Shown: positions 1 to 9,776 of the stretch, in pieces
Layout: every line of letters begins with the position of its first letter
Numbering within the stretch: position 1 is the first letter of the stretch
Assembly: GCF_013378445.1 (NCBI RefSeq)
Contig: NZ_JABXYK010000004.1
Coordinates: 62,001-126,000, forward strand
Direction of reading: 5' to 3'
Length of the DNA: 64,000 bases
Source: Mycoplana rhizolycopersici
GTDB taxonomy: Bacteria; Pseudomonadota; Alphaproteobacteria; Rhizobiales; Rhizobiaceae
Made by a program: the position numbers and the translations under genes
The notes under the pieces: generated by a model
What the model was told of the DNA's origin: nothing
The model's input: only the letters and a program-made list of their open reading frames with translations
Database searches by the model: none

Positions 1-16
1 TGGCCCCTCCCCTTTC

Positions 17-1004
<988 letters not shown>

Positions 1005-1078
1005 ATCCTCCCAGGATAGGCTGCGGGGTGGAGCGATCCACCTCGCGGCCGCATAATTTTATGACGGAGTGAGTTTCC

Positions 1079-1726
1079 ATGCCATTCATCCGGACTGGGA
1101 CGCTGACCGCTATGGTCGCGCTCGCGCTGGCTTTGTCGGCTTGCAAGATCATCAAGACGCCGACGGCGGAAGAAGCGGCCGAAGCCGCAAGCGGCGGGTT
1201 CAATCCCGAACGGCAGGCAAGCGAGCTCTGGGAGCCGAAGGTGCTCCCCTACCTTGACCAGCGAGCCGGCAGTTTCCAGGAGGTCTCTGCATTGGCAGGG
1301 AGCGATCCCGCTGCCGCAGGCGCCAAGTACGGCCACAAGGAAGAACAGGGAAGTGCGCCCTGGACGTTTGCGGCCAAGGTGTCGGGTACGGTCGTCAAGG
1401 CGGAGACGAAATCGCGCGCCGCCTATCTCGACACCGATGTCGATGGTGACGGAAAAGCCGATGTGCGCATCCAGATCGGCCCGGTCATCAAGGGCACGGC
1501 AATCCGCGACAGCCTGAACTTCGTCAATTTCAACGAGTTCAAGAACCAGATCCAGTGGGCAGAATTCGGCAAGGCCTTCAACAACCACCTGAACGCGGTG
1601 ACGCTGGACAAGCTCCCACGCGAAGGGTTGGAAGGCAGGAAGGTCGAGGCCGTCGGCGCCTATCCGCTGCCGGCGAAGGGACAATTGCCGCTTCTGACGC
1701 CGGCGACAATCACGATCGGGGATTGA
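1079..1726 (+). CDS. DUF2291 family lipoprotein of sugar ABC operon
   Basis: This 215-aa predicted lipoprotein has a hydrophobic N-terminus ending in a lipobox (LSAC, Cys near residue 22). The rest is soluble, with a repeated VSGTVVKAETKSRAAYLDTDVDGDGKAD-like strand region typical of DUF2291. Members of this family recur in alphaproteobacterial ribose-type ABC operons beside the binding protein, but their role is not established. It sits between the binding protein and the ATPase gene, 1 nt from the latter, so it is probably co-expressed. A periplasmic accessory of the transporter is the simplest guess; nothing in the sequence shows enzymatic motifs. Confidence 0.8.
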   Translation: MPFIRTGTLTAMVALALALSACKIIKTPTAEEAAEAASGGFNPERQASELWEPKVLPYLDQRAGSFQEVSALAGSDPAAAGAKYGHKEEQGSAPWTFAAKVSGTVVKAETKSRAAYLDTDVDGDGKADVRIQIGPVIKGTAIRDSLNFVNFNEFKNQIQWAEFGKAFNNHLNAVTLDKLPREGLEGRKVEAVGAYPLPAKGQLPLLTPATITIGD

Positions 1727-1727
1727 A

Positions 1728-3272
1728 ATGGCGGAGATCGAGGAAGGGGACATCATCCTCAAGCTGGACGACGTGACGAAGGTCTATTCCGGTATCGTCG
1801 CCGTCAAGCATGCAAACCTTGCCCTGCGGCGCGGCGCCGTCAACGTGCTGGTCGGCGAGAACGGCGCGGGCAAGTCGACGCTGATGCGCATGATCGCAGG
1901 CGTGGAGAAGCCTTCGCTCGGCCGCATCCTGCTGGACGGCAAGGAGGTCGAGTTCAATTCGCCGGCCGATGCGCAGAAACACGGCATCGGCATGGTGTTC
2001 CAGGAACTCAACCTGTTCGGCAATCTTTCGGTCGCCGAGAACATCTTCGCCACCCGCGAGATCACGCGCGGTGTGCGCGGCATCGACCACAAGGCACAGG
2101 TCGAGCGGGCCAACCACTTCCTCGACAAGCTGGACGCGGGCATCAGCGCCGAAACGATGGTCGAGGACCTGCCGATCGGACAGCAGCAGTTGGTTGAAAT
2201 CGCGAAGGCCATCTCGCTCGACACGCGCATTCTCATCCTCGACGAGCCGACGTCGGCGCTGTCGGCGGCGGAAGTCGACATCCTCTTCAAGGTCATCGGC
2301 GAACTGAAGGCGCAAGGTGTGGCGATCGTCTACATCTCGCACCGGCTGGAAGAGCTGATGCGCATCGGCGACTACATCACAGTTCTGCGCGACGGCCAGA
2401 TCACCGGCCAGGCGATGGTGAAGGACATCGATACCAAGTGGATCGTCCGGTCGATGATCGGTTCGGACGCCAAGGACTTCGCCAAGTCGATCGACCACAA
2501 GCTGGGCGGCGAGGCTTTTCGCGCCGAAGACATCAGCCTGCCGCGCAAGACAGGCGGCCTTGCTGTCGATCACCTCTCGATTTCGGTTCGTGCCGGCGAG
2601 GTGCTTGGCATCTACGGCCTGATGGGGGCCGGGCGCAGCGAGTTCTTCGAATGCGTCATGGGGCAGCATCCCCACTCCACCGGCAGGATCTTCGTCGCCG
2701 GCAAGGAGGTCATCGAGCGGGACACGCCGGCGCGGATCAAGCGCGGCCTTGCGCTTATCCCCGAAGACCGCCAGCGCGAGGGGCTCGTTCAGGTTCTCTC
2801 CATCGCGGCAAATCTCACGCTTGCCAGCCTGCAGAAGCTGACCCGCTTCGGCTTCCATATCAGCGGCCAGCGCGAACAGGCCGCCATCAGGGAGGCCATC
2901 AACGATCTCGCGATCAAGGCGCCGAACCCGGATTTCGACGTCACCTCCATGTCCGGCGGCAACCAGCAGAAGGTGGTGATCGGCAAGGCGCTGATGACCA
3001 ATCCGAAGGTCCTGCTGATGGACGAGCCGAGCCGTGGCATCGACGTCGGTGCCAAGGCGGACGTCTTCCGCACCATGCGTCGCCTCGCGGGCGAAGGTCT
3101 CGCCATCCTGTTTTCGACGTCCGACCTCGAGGAGGTCATGGCGCTCTCCGACCGCATCGCGGTGATGAGCAACGGAAAGATCACCAAGGTCATCGATCGG
3201 GCGGAGGCTACCGAGGAGATGATCGTCAAGGCCGCATCTGAAGGCCATAAATCGACAAGGGAATTCGCCTGA
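1728..3272 (+). CDS. Sugar ABC transporter ATP-binding protein, RbsA/MglA type
   Basis: This is a fused double-ATPase subunit (514 aa) that drives the pentose importer. The first cassette has a Walker A motif (GENGAGKST, about residues 43-51), a signature region around LPIGQQQLVEIAKA and a Walker B LILDEPTSAL. The second cassette has a degenerate Walker A (GLMGAGRSE), a canonical MSGGNQQKV signature and LLMDEPSRGID. This asymmetry is usual for the family. The gene starts 1 nt after the DUF2291 stop and its stop shares one base with the permease start, so translation is probably coupled. Confidence 0.93.
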   Translation: MAEIEEGDIILKLDDVTKVYSGIVAVKHANLALRRGAVNVLVGENGAGKSTLMRMIAGVEKPSLGRILLDGKEVEFNSPADAQKHGIGMVFQELNLFGNLSVAENIFATREITRGVRGIDHKAQVERANHFLDKLDAGISAETMVEDLPIGQQQLVEIAKAISLDTRILILDEPTSALSAAEVDILFKVIGELKAQGVAIVYISHRLEELMRIGDYITVLRDGQITGQAMVKDIDTKWIVRSMIGSDAKDFAKSIDHKLGGEAFRAEDISLPRKTGGLAVDHLSISVRAGEVLGIYGLMGAGRSEFFECVMGQHPHSTGRIFVAGKEVIERDTPARIKRGLALIPEDRQREGLVQVLSIAANLTLASLQKLTRFGFHISGQREQAAIREAINDLAIKAPNPDFDVTSMSGGNQQKVVIGKALMTNPKVLLMDEPSRGIDVGAKADVFRTMRRLAGEGLAILFSTSDLEEVMALSDRIAVMSNGKITKVIDRAEATEEMIVKAASEGHKSTREFA

Positions 3273-4336
3273 TGACCACGGTAACCACGACCCAGAACGC
3301 TCAAGCAGGCGACGGCGGTTCGATGCTGCTGACGCTGATGAAGCTGCGCACCTTCATCGCGCTTTTCGCCGTCATCGCCTTCTTCTCGATCTTCGCGCCG
3401 AATTTCCTGTCGACGGCGAACATCATCCTGATGTCGAAGCACGTGGCGCTGAACGCCTTCCTCGCCATGGGCATGACTTTCGTCATCATCACCGGCGGTA
3501 TCGATCTTTCGGTCGGCTCGATCGTCGGCCTGTGCGGCATGGTGGCAGGGGGACTGATCCTCTACGGCATCGACCTGCAGATCGGATACACCGTCTATTT
3601 CAACATCGTCGAGGTGGCGATCATCACGCTTCTGGTCGGCGTCGCGATCGGCGCGGTCAACGGCCTTCTGATCACCAAACTCAACGTCGCACCGTTCATC
3701 GCGACACTCGGCACGCTCTATGTCGCGCGCGGTTTCGCCCTGCTGTCGTCGGACGGCCAGACCTTCCCGAACCTCGCCGGCAATCCGGATCTCGGAACGA
3801 CCGGCTTTGCCTTCCTCGGTTCCGGCCGCATCTTCGGCCTGCCCGTATCGGTCTGGATCCTCGTCGTCGTCGCGCTTGCCGCCGCCTATATCGCGAAATA
3901 CACGCCGATCGGCCGTCAGATCTTCGCCGTCGGCGGCAATGAACGCGCCGCCCGCATGTCCGGCATCAAGGTCGACCGGGTGAAGATGTTCGTCTACATG
4001 TTCTCCGGCTTCTGCGCTGCGATCGTCGGCATCATCATCTCCTCGGAGCTGATGGCCTCGCACCCGGCGACCGGCAACTCCTTCGAGCTCAACGCCATTG
4101 CAGCTGCCGTTCTCGGCGGGACCTCGATGTCGGGCGGACGCGGGACTATTGGCGGCACGATCATCGGTGCCTTCGTCATCGGCATCCTGTCTGACGGCCT
4201 GGTGATGATGGGCGTTTCCTCCTTCTGGCAGATGGTCATCAAGGGTATCGTCATCATCGTCGCCGTCGTCGTGGACCAGGCACAGCGCCGTCTGCAGCAG
4301 CGGGTCGCGTTGATGCAGCTCGCCAAGAAGGATTGA
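3272..4336 (+). CDS. Sugar ABC transporter permease, RbsC type
   Basis: This 354-aa inner-membrane permease has about nine to ten hydrophobic segments and the family motifs GGIDLSVGSIVGLCGM (about residues 71-86) and NERAARMSGIKV in the cytoplasmic loop that contacts the ATPase. The C-terminal [20 protein letters not shown] motif is also typical. It partners with the ATPase immediately upstream and the binding protein at the operon head. It is followed 4 nt later by the sugar dehydrogenase gene, linking uptake to oxidation. Confidence 0.93.
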   Translation: MTTVTTTQNAQAGDGGSMLLTLMKLRTFIALFAVIAFFSIFAPNFLSTANIILMSKHVALNAFLAMGMTFVIITGGIDLSVGSIVGLCGMVAGGLILYGIDLQIGYTVYFNIVEVAIITLLVGVAIGAVNGLLITKLNVAPFIATLGTLYVARGFALLSSDGQTFPNLAGNPDLGTTGFAFLGSGRIFGLPVSVWILVVVALAAAYIAKYTPIGRQIFAVGGNERAARMSGIKVDRVKMFVYMFSGFCAAIVGIIISSELMASHPATGNSFELNAIAAAVLGGTSMSGGRGTIGGTIIGAFVIGILSDGLVMMGVSSFWQMVIKGIVIIVAVVVDQAQRRLQQRVALMQLAKKD

Positions 4337-4340
4337 ACGC

Positions 4341-5375
4341 ATGGCAGCACTACGTGGTGCCCTCATCGGCTGCGGCTTCTTTGCCGTCAACCAGATGCAC
4401 GCCTGGGCCGATGTCGCGGACGCGGAGATCGTCGCGATCTGCGACCGCGATCCCGAACGGCTGAAGCTCGTCGGCGACCAGTTCGGCATCGAGCGTCGCT
4501 ACAGTGACGCAGCCGAGATGTTCGCCGACGGCGGCTTCGACTTCGTCGATATCGCCACCACCGTCCAGAGCCATCGCGCCCTGGTGGAGATGGCTGCGGC
4601 GCACAGGATTCCGGCGATCTGCCAGAAGCCGTTCGCCAAGACGCTGGCGGACGCAAAGGCTATGGTCGCCGCCTGCAAGGCTGCGGGCGTGCCCCTGATG
4701 GTGCATGAGAATTTCCGCTGGCAGACGCCGATCCAGGCCGTGCGCAAGGCGCTCGACGCGGGCGCGATCGGGGAGCCTTTCTGGGGGCGCTTCTCTTTCC
4801 GCTCCGGCTTCGACGTCTTCTCCGGCCAGCCCTATCTTGCCGAGGGCGAGCGCTTCATCATCGAGGATCTTGGCATCCATACGCTCGACATCGCCCGCTA
4901 CATCCTCGGCGACGTGACGCGCCTGACGGCGCGGACGCGGCGGGTCAACCCGAAGATCAAGGGCGAGGACGTGGCGACAATCCTGCTCGACCATGACAAC
5001 GGCGCAACCTCCATCGTCGACGTAAGCTATGCGACGAAACTCGGCACGGAGCCCTTCCCCGAAACGCTCGTGGAGCTCGACGGCACGGACGGAACGATAC
5101 GGCTGTCGCAGGGCTACCGGCTGGAGATCACCAATGCGGGCGGCACCACCGTTGCCGATGTTTCGCCGAAGCTTCTCTCCTGGGCCGCGCGGCCCTGGCA
5201 CAACATCCAGGAGAGCGTCTTTGCGATCCAGCAGCACTGGGCCGAACGCCTGAAGGACGGCGGCGAAACTTCTACTTCCGGCGCAGACAATCTCAAGACC
5301 TTCGCGCTGGTGGAGGCGGCCTATGAGAGCGCTGCATCGGGCAGGCCGGTCGATATCAAAGCGATGCTGAAATGA
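4341..5375 (+). CDS. apsD: Gfo/Idh/MocA oxidoreductase, probable D-apiose dehydrogenase
   Basis: This is a 344-aa NAD(P)-dependent sugar dehydrogenase. The N-terminal Rossmann fold starts with GALIGCGFFAVNQ (residues 5-17), and the EKP-like signature appears as CQKPFAKTL near residue 95. The C-terminal Gfo/Idh domain contains the ED-LGIHTLDIARYILG catalytic histidine region (about residues 172-190). In known D-apiose pathways a Gfo/Idh enzyme (ApsD) oxidises D-apiose to apionolactone, which ApnL hydrolyses. The same gene order with a ribose-type transporter and an ApnL-like protein is seen here. The family call is firm; the substrate is inferred from the neighbour, with which it shares an ATGA overlap. 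Confidence 0.72.
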   Translation: MAALRGALIGCGFFAVNQMHAWADVADAEIVAICDRDPERLKLVGDQFGIERRYSDAAEMFADGGFDFVDIATTVQSHRALVEMAAAHRIPAICQKPFAKTLADAKAMVAACKAAGVPLMVHENFRWQTPIQAVRKALDAGAIGEPFWGRFSFRSGFDVFSGQPYLAEGERFIIEDLGIHTLDIARYILGDVTRLTARTRRVNPKIKGEDVATILLDHDNGATSIVDVSYATKLGTEPFPETLVELDGTDGTIRLSQGYRLEITNAGGTTVADVSPKLLSWAARPWHNIQESVFAIQQHWAERLKDGGETSTSGADNLKTFALVEAAYESAASGRPVDIKAMLK

Positions 5376-7237
5376 GTGCAGATCCGTTCCAGCTCTACGG
5401 CACGAAGGAGGCGGAGACGCCTCCGGTGCGGCTTGCGGCCGGACGGCTTGCAGCCGATCTCGCGGACGGCAATCTCCGCACCATCACTTACGATGGCGTC
5501 GAGGTCCTGCGCGCGGTCTCCTATCTCGTGCGCGATCGCGACTGGGGAACCTACAGCCCCGGGATAGAGGATCTTGCAATCGCCCAATCGGAGGGCGGCT
5601 TCACCGTCACCTATCGCGCGCGATGCGACGGTCCGGAAGGCACCATGCTGTCGATTGACGTGCGCATCTCCGCAAGCGAAAATCAACTGACCTTCGAGGC
5701 CGAGGCAAGCTCTCCGACCGGGTTCGAGACGAACCGTTGCGGTTTCTGCATCCTGCATCCGATCGTAGGCGTGGCGGGTAGCGCCGTTGCCGTTGAGCAC
5801 GTCGACGGCAGGCTCGACGAAACCCGTTTCCCCGATCTCATCGAGCCGTGGCAGCCTTTTAAGGACATACGCGCCATCACCCATACCGTGGTTGCCGGTG
5901 TTTCGGCAGAATGCCGGATGGAGGGGGATACCTTCGAGATGGAAGACCAGCGCAACTGGTCCGATGCATCCTACAAGACCTATGTCCGGCCGCTCGCCCT
6001 TCCATGGCCCTACAGAATTGACGCAGGCGATACCGTGCGCCAGCGGATCGTGCTTGCAATCAACGACAGGCGCGCAGCGGCCGCCCCAAAAGCGGGCCTG
6101 TCCGCTGGAGCCGTCGTCGTCGAAGCGGGTGAACGGACCGGCCGGATGCCGGCGATCGGCCTGATCGTGACCCCGGAGGAAGCGCGCACGACGCTTGCCG
6201 CCCGTGCGCTTCTGGCGGAGATCGCGCCGCAGGAACTGCTGTTCCATTTCGACCCCGCGGCCGGTCACGGCAAAGCCGCATTATCCGATTTTGCAGATGT
6301 TGCCGGCATTCACCGCGGCCGGACGACGCTGGAAATAGCCCTCCCCTGCCGGGCAGCCCTGGCCGGCGAGACGGCAGAGATCGCACGCCAGATGCGGGAA
6401 GCTGGCCTGCGGCCGGATGCGATCCTGATTTCGCCTGCCGTCGACCGACAATCAACGCCGCCCGGCAGCACATGGCCCGAGTGCCCTCCCCTTGAAGAAG
6501 TCTACGCGGCGGCGCATGACGCATTTGCCGGCGTCCGCGTCGGCGGCGGCATGCTGAGTTATTTCACCGAACTGAACCGCAAGCGCGTGCCCGCTGAAAC
6601 CCTGTCCTTCGTCTCCCACTGCACCAACCCGATCGTGCACGCGGCCGACGACCTGAGCGTGATGCAGACGCTGGAGGCGCTGCCCTTCATCACCCGTTCG
6701 GTAAGAGCGATCTACGGCGACAAGCCTTACCGGATCGGGCCATCGACCATTCCGATGCGCCAGAACCCCTATGGCAGCCGCACGATGGACAATCCGCGTC
6801 TCGGGCGCGTCCCCATGGCGAACCGCGACCCGAGGCATAACGGGATGTTCGCGGAAGCCTTCGCACTGGGTTATGCGATCGGGGTGCTGGATGCCGATCT
6901 GGAATGCCTCACGCTTTCCGCACTCACCGGCCCGTCCGGCCTCGTCGCGCAGGACGGCGAGCCGATGCCGGCCGGAGCGGCGCGCCCGCTGTTTCGAACG
7001 GTGAAGACGTTGTCGGAACTTGCCGGACGGCCCTGGCGGCAATGCCGGTCGTCGGCGCCGTCGGACGTGCAGGCGGCGATCGTGCAGTCCGGTCGTGGCC
7101 CAGTCCTTCTGCTGGTCAATCTCACCGCATGCGAGCAGCCTGTCGATCTCCGCGCGTTTCAGCTTGGGGCGGGGGTGAATGAGGGCCGCGTCGTGCTCGG
7201 CGCCTATGCCACCAGAACCGTTTCCTTGGCGGGATAG
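5372..7237 (+). CDS. apnL: Probable D-apionate lactonase
   Basis: A large soluble protein (621 aa) with no signal peptide or membrane segment. It matches what I recall of the D-apionate lactonase family: similar length, a strand-rich N-terminal half with a region near residues 190-210 (MEDQRNWSDASYKTYVRPL), and a C-terminal half that looks like a TIM-barrel hydrolase (the GGGMLSYFTELNRKR and VSHCTNPIVHAADD stretches near residues 390-430). ApnL opens the lactone made by ApsD. The start codon overlaps the dehydrogenase stop (ATGA), supporting coupled expression. The later enzymes of the pathway (ApnO, OiaK or OiaC) are not in this operon. Recognition rests on memory and context, so the function is probable, not proven. 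Confidence 0.65.
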   Translation: MSADPFQLYGTKEAETPPVRLAAGRLAADLADGNLRTITYDGVEVLRAVSYLVRDRDWGTYSPGIEDLAIAQSEGGFTVTYRARCDGPEGTMLSIDVRISASENQLTFEAEASSPTGFETNRCGFCILHPIVGVAGSAVAVEHVDGRLDETRFPDLIEPWQPFKDIRAITHTVVAGVSAECRMEGDTFEMEDQRNWSDASYKTYVRPLALPWPYRIDAGDTVRQRIVLAINDRRAAAAPKAGLSAGAVVVEAGERTGRMPAIGLIVTPEEARTTLAARALLAEIAPQELLFHFDPAAGHGKAALSDFADVAGIHRGRTTLEIALPCRAALAGETAEIARQMREAGLRPDAILISPAVDRQSTPPGSTWPECPPLEEVYAAAHDAFAGVRVGGGMLSYFTELNRKRVPAETLSFVSHCTNPIVHAADDLSVMQTLEALPFITRSVRAIYGDKPYRIGPSTIPMRQNPYGSRTMDNPRLGRVPMANRDPRHNGMFAEAFALGYAIGVLDADLECLTLSALTGPSGLVAQDGEPMPAGAARPLFRTVKTLSELAGRPWRQCRSSAPSDVQAAIVQSGRGPVLLLVNLTACEQPVDLRAFQLGAGVNEGRVVLGAYATRTVSLAG

Positions 7238-7454
7238 ACGGACGCATCCTGCCCTCATCCTTAAGCCTTGCCGGTCGAGGGGCGAGGAAGTCCGGATAGG
7301 CCATTCTTCCCTGAACGCGGCGGTATCCGGCGCGTCGGTTTGCGTTCGGGGTCTCATCTCTCCGCCTCGATGTTGGCGCTACGGCCAAATGCGTACGGCC
7401 CCGCTTGCCGGGTGCGCCCCGCGTTCTATTTGCTCGTGGAACGGAGGGCGCCGC

Positions 7455-9404
7455 ATGGCCGATGGAATGGACGCATATCGCAGCCTGGACGTGCCGACGC
7501 TGCAGGGCGCGCGGCCGAACATGCCGACGCTCGTGACATTCGTCGGCGGTGTCGCGATGCTCTATCTCGCGCGTGATGTCTTCCTCCCGATCGCGATCGC
7601 GCTGCTTCTCACCTTCGCTCTCGCTCCGGTCGCGACCGCCCTGCGCAGGGCTGGGTTCCCACGCCTGCTTGCGGTAATATCGACAGCGCTCATCGCGTTC
7701 TCGCTGATTGCCGTCGTCAGCCTCGTCATCGCCGTTCAGGTGACCCAACTGGCACGCAATATCCCGGCCTACCAGTCCAATGTGGTGACGAAGATCGAGG
7801 CGATGCGAGAGGCTAGTTCGGGCACCGGAATCGTGGGCCGGGTTTCGGCGATCTTCGAGCGGATCAGCCGGGAGATCAGCCGGTCGGAAACGGCGGCGCC
7901 AGCCGGGGAGGTCGCCACGCGCCCCGAGCCAGTGCTGGTCGAGATCTACGCGCCCGATCACCCGATCCAGGTATTGACGAATTTGATCGCGCCGCTGATC
8001 GCGCCGGTTGCGATGGCCGGTCTCGTCATCGTCGTCGTCATCTTCATGCTGCTGGAGCGCGAGGACCTGCGTGACCGGTTCATCCGGCTCATGGGCTACG
8101 GCGATCTTCACCGGACGACCGAGGCGCTCGAGGATGCGGGCACGCGCGTCGGGCACTATCTGCTGATGCAACTCGTGGTGAACGTGCTCTACGGCGTTCC
8201 GGTGGCGATCGGTCTCTGGTTGATCGGCATTCCGAACGCGGTATTGTGGGGGCTTCTCGCCATCATCTTCAGGTTCGTCCCGTATATCGGGCCGATCATT
8301 GCGATGATCCTGCCGCTGTTTCTCGCCGTTGCTGTCGATTCCGGCTGGTCGATGCTGGTCTGGACAGCGCTCCTCTTCGTCGTGATGGAGCTTGTCATCA
8401 ACAATGTCGTCGAGCCGACCCTCTACGGTTCGAAGACCGGCCTGTCGCCGCTTGCGATCATTGTGTCCGCGATCTTCTGGGCATGGATCTGGGGACCGGT
8501 GGGACTGGTGCTGTCGACGCCTTTGACCGTCTGTCTGGTCGTGCTCGGCAAGCATGTCCCGCAATTCGGCTTCCTGCAGGTGCTGTTCGGCAGCGACCCC
8601 GTGCTCGCGCCGCATGCGCGGCTTTACCAGCGGCTGCTCGCGGGTGATCCCGACGAAGCCACGGACCAGGCCGAGGAAATCCTCGAAGACGACTACCTGA
8701 TCGACTACTACGACAAGGTTGCCATCCCCGCGCTCATCCTTGCGGAACGCGACCGTGCCCGTGGCGTCATGAGCGAGGAACAGCGCCTGCGGCTGGCTGA
8801 CAGCGGCATGGCGCTCGTGGCCAACATGGGCGACATCGCCGCGCAGGAGGCGGACGACGATGACGGCGAGAGCGTGCTTGCCGACGACGAGACGGGCGAC
8901 ACGGATGCCAAGGTGCTCTCCGGGGAAGGCGCGCGCATTCTCTGTGTCGGCGGACGCGGCGAGCTCGACGATGTGACGGCGGCCATGCTGGCGCAGGTGC
9001 TTTGCGTGGAAGGGGCGGATGCGAAAGCGGAAAGCTTCCGCCAGATCGACCCCTCGCACATCCGGGCCCTGCCAATCGCCGATCTCGACACGATCGTGTT
9101 GTGCTACCTCAATCAGGAATCGACGCGGCAGGCGCGCTTTGCGGTGCGGCGCTTCAAGCGGATCAGCGCGAGCCTGCGGGTCGGCGTGGTGATGTGGAGC
9201 CTGGACGAACAGAACGCCGGCGGCGCTGAGGGTCCAGGGCCGTCAGGTGCCGCTCTCGATGCGGATTTCCTCTGCACTGGGATGACGGCCGCGGCAATCG
9301 CAGCGCTGACGCGGGCCCCTGCGATCCCGCTGGCGCCGCCGGAGAAAGTCCGCAGCCGGAAGCGGCTGGTGCCGGAACGCGCAAAGGTGGTTAGCCTCCG
9401 GTGA
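7455..9404 (+). CDS. AI-2E family transporter with long acidic C-terminal extension
   Basis: I choose ATG 7455, which follows a GGAGGG site by 6 nt; an upstream in-frame extension to 7179 has low-quality composition. The 649-aa product carries about eight transmembrane helices in its first ~350 residues, including the PYIGPIIAMILPL and LYGSKTGLSPLAIIVSAIFWAWIWGP motifs of AI-2E/PerM exporters. The last ~280 residues are soluble: an acidic stretch (EADDDDGESVLADDETGD), then an alpha/beta region (ARILCVGGRGELDD) that recalls a Rossmann-like or regulatory fold. Members export quorum signals or act in ion homeostasis; the substrate here is unknown. It stands alone between the apiose operon and repA. 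Confidence 0.82.
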   Translation: MADGMDAYRSLDVPTLQGARPNMPTLVTFVGGVAMLYLARDVFLPIAIALLLTFALAPVATALRRAGFPRLLAVISTALIAFSLIAVVSLVIAVQVTQLARNIPAYQSNVVTKIEAMREASSGTGIVGRVSAIFERISREISRSETAAPAGEVATRPEPVLVEIYAPDHPIQVLTNLIAPLIAPVAMAGLVIVVVIFMLLEREDLRDRFIRLMGYGDLHRTTEALEDAGTRVGHYLLMQLVVNVLYGVPVAIGLWLIGIPNAVLWGLLAIIFRFVPYIGPIIAMILPLFLAVAVDSGWSMLVWTALLFVVMELVINNVVEPTLYGSKTGLSPLAIIVSAIFWAWIWGPVGLVLSTPLTVCLVVLGKHVPQFGFLQVLFGSDPVLAPHARLYQRLLAGDPDEATDQAEEILEDDYLIDYYDKVAIPALILAERDRARGVMSEEQRLRLADSGMALVANMGDIAAQEADDDDGESVLADDETGDTDAKVLSGEGARILCVGGRGELDDVTAAMLAQVLCVEGADAKAESFRQIDPSHIRALPIADLDTIVLCYLNQESTRQARFAVRRFKRISASLRVGVVMWSLDEQNAGGAEGPGPSGAALDADFLCTGMTAAAIAALTRAPAIPLAPPEKVRSRKRLVPERAKVVSLR

Positions 9405-9427
9405 TGACGGGCACCCGCCGGAGGCTA
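9392..9427 (+). terminator. 10-bp inverted repeat at end of AI-2E gene
   Basis: TAGCCTCCGG (9392-9401) and its exact complement (9418-9427) bracket the stop codon. An overlapping second stem is formed by CACCCGCC (9412-9419) with GGCGGGTG (9436-9443). There is no T-run, so any termination would be weak or factor-dependent. Confidence 0.4.
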
Positions 9428-9776
9428 TGTGCCGCGGCGGGTGGCGGAAGGCAACACTCCGCCGGCCCTCCCCCTCTTTCGTGCCCGCGCTTGGCGGCCT
9501 TCGCTGCGCATGTCTTGCGCTGCTGGCGGTCGCGAGGCGGTCGCTGTGATCGGCGAAGCTCGACTTGTCTCTGTGACGCCACGTGCTGGCAGGCGGCCAG
9601 CTTGTTTCTCCCTCCCCTCCCCTTCTGACACTTGGGCGTTCCTTGTTTGTTCGGACCGCCTTGAACGCGCTCTTAACCTTTCGTTAACGATAAACCGTTT
9701 GACCAGACGCGCAAATCAGTTGAAAACGGTCGCGACGGAATTTTTCCGACTTTCCTCAATTAACCGTCGGACAATC
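9428..9776. other. Non-coding leader upstream of repA
   Basis: About 350 bp without a convincing gene. Its last ~140 bp are clearly AT-richer than the flanks (around TTAACCTTTCGTTAACGATAAACC at 9674-9697), as expected for a repABC promoter/partition region. I looked for the repABC parS consensus GTTNNNNGCNNNNAAC and did not find a clear copy by eye. Confidence 0.45.

Noticed and set aside
1710-4489. Long minus-strand ORFs (512 and 566 codons) opposite the ABC ATPase and permease genes
   Set aside because: They are antisense shadows created by GC-rich codon bias; their products are low-complexity and rich in Arg/Asp/His, with no recognisable domain.
7122-9059. 645-codon minus-strand ORF opposite the AI-2E gene
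   Set aside because: It is a shadow frame rich in Arg, Asp and His repeats; the plus strand encodes a clear membrane protein with a good ribosome site.
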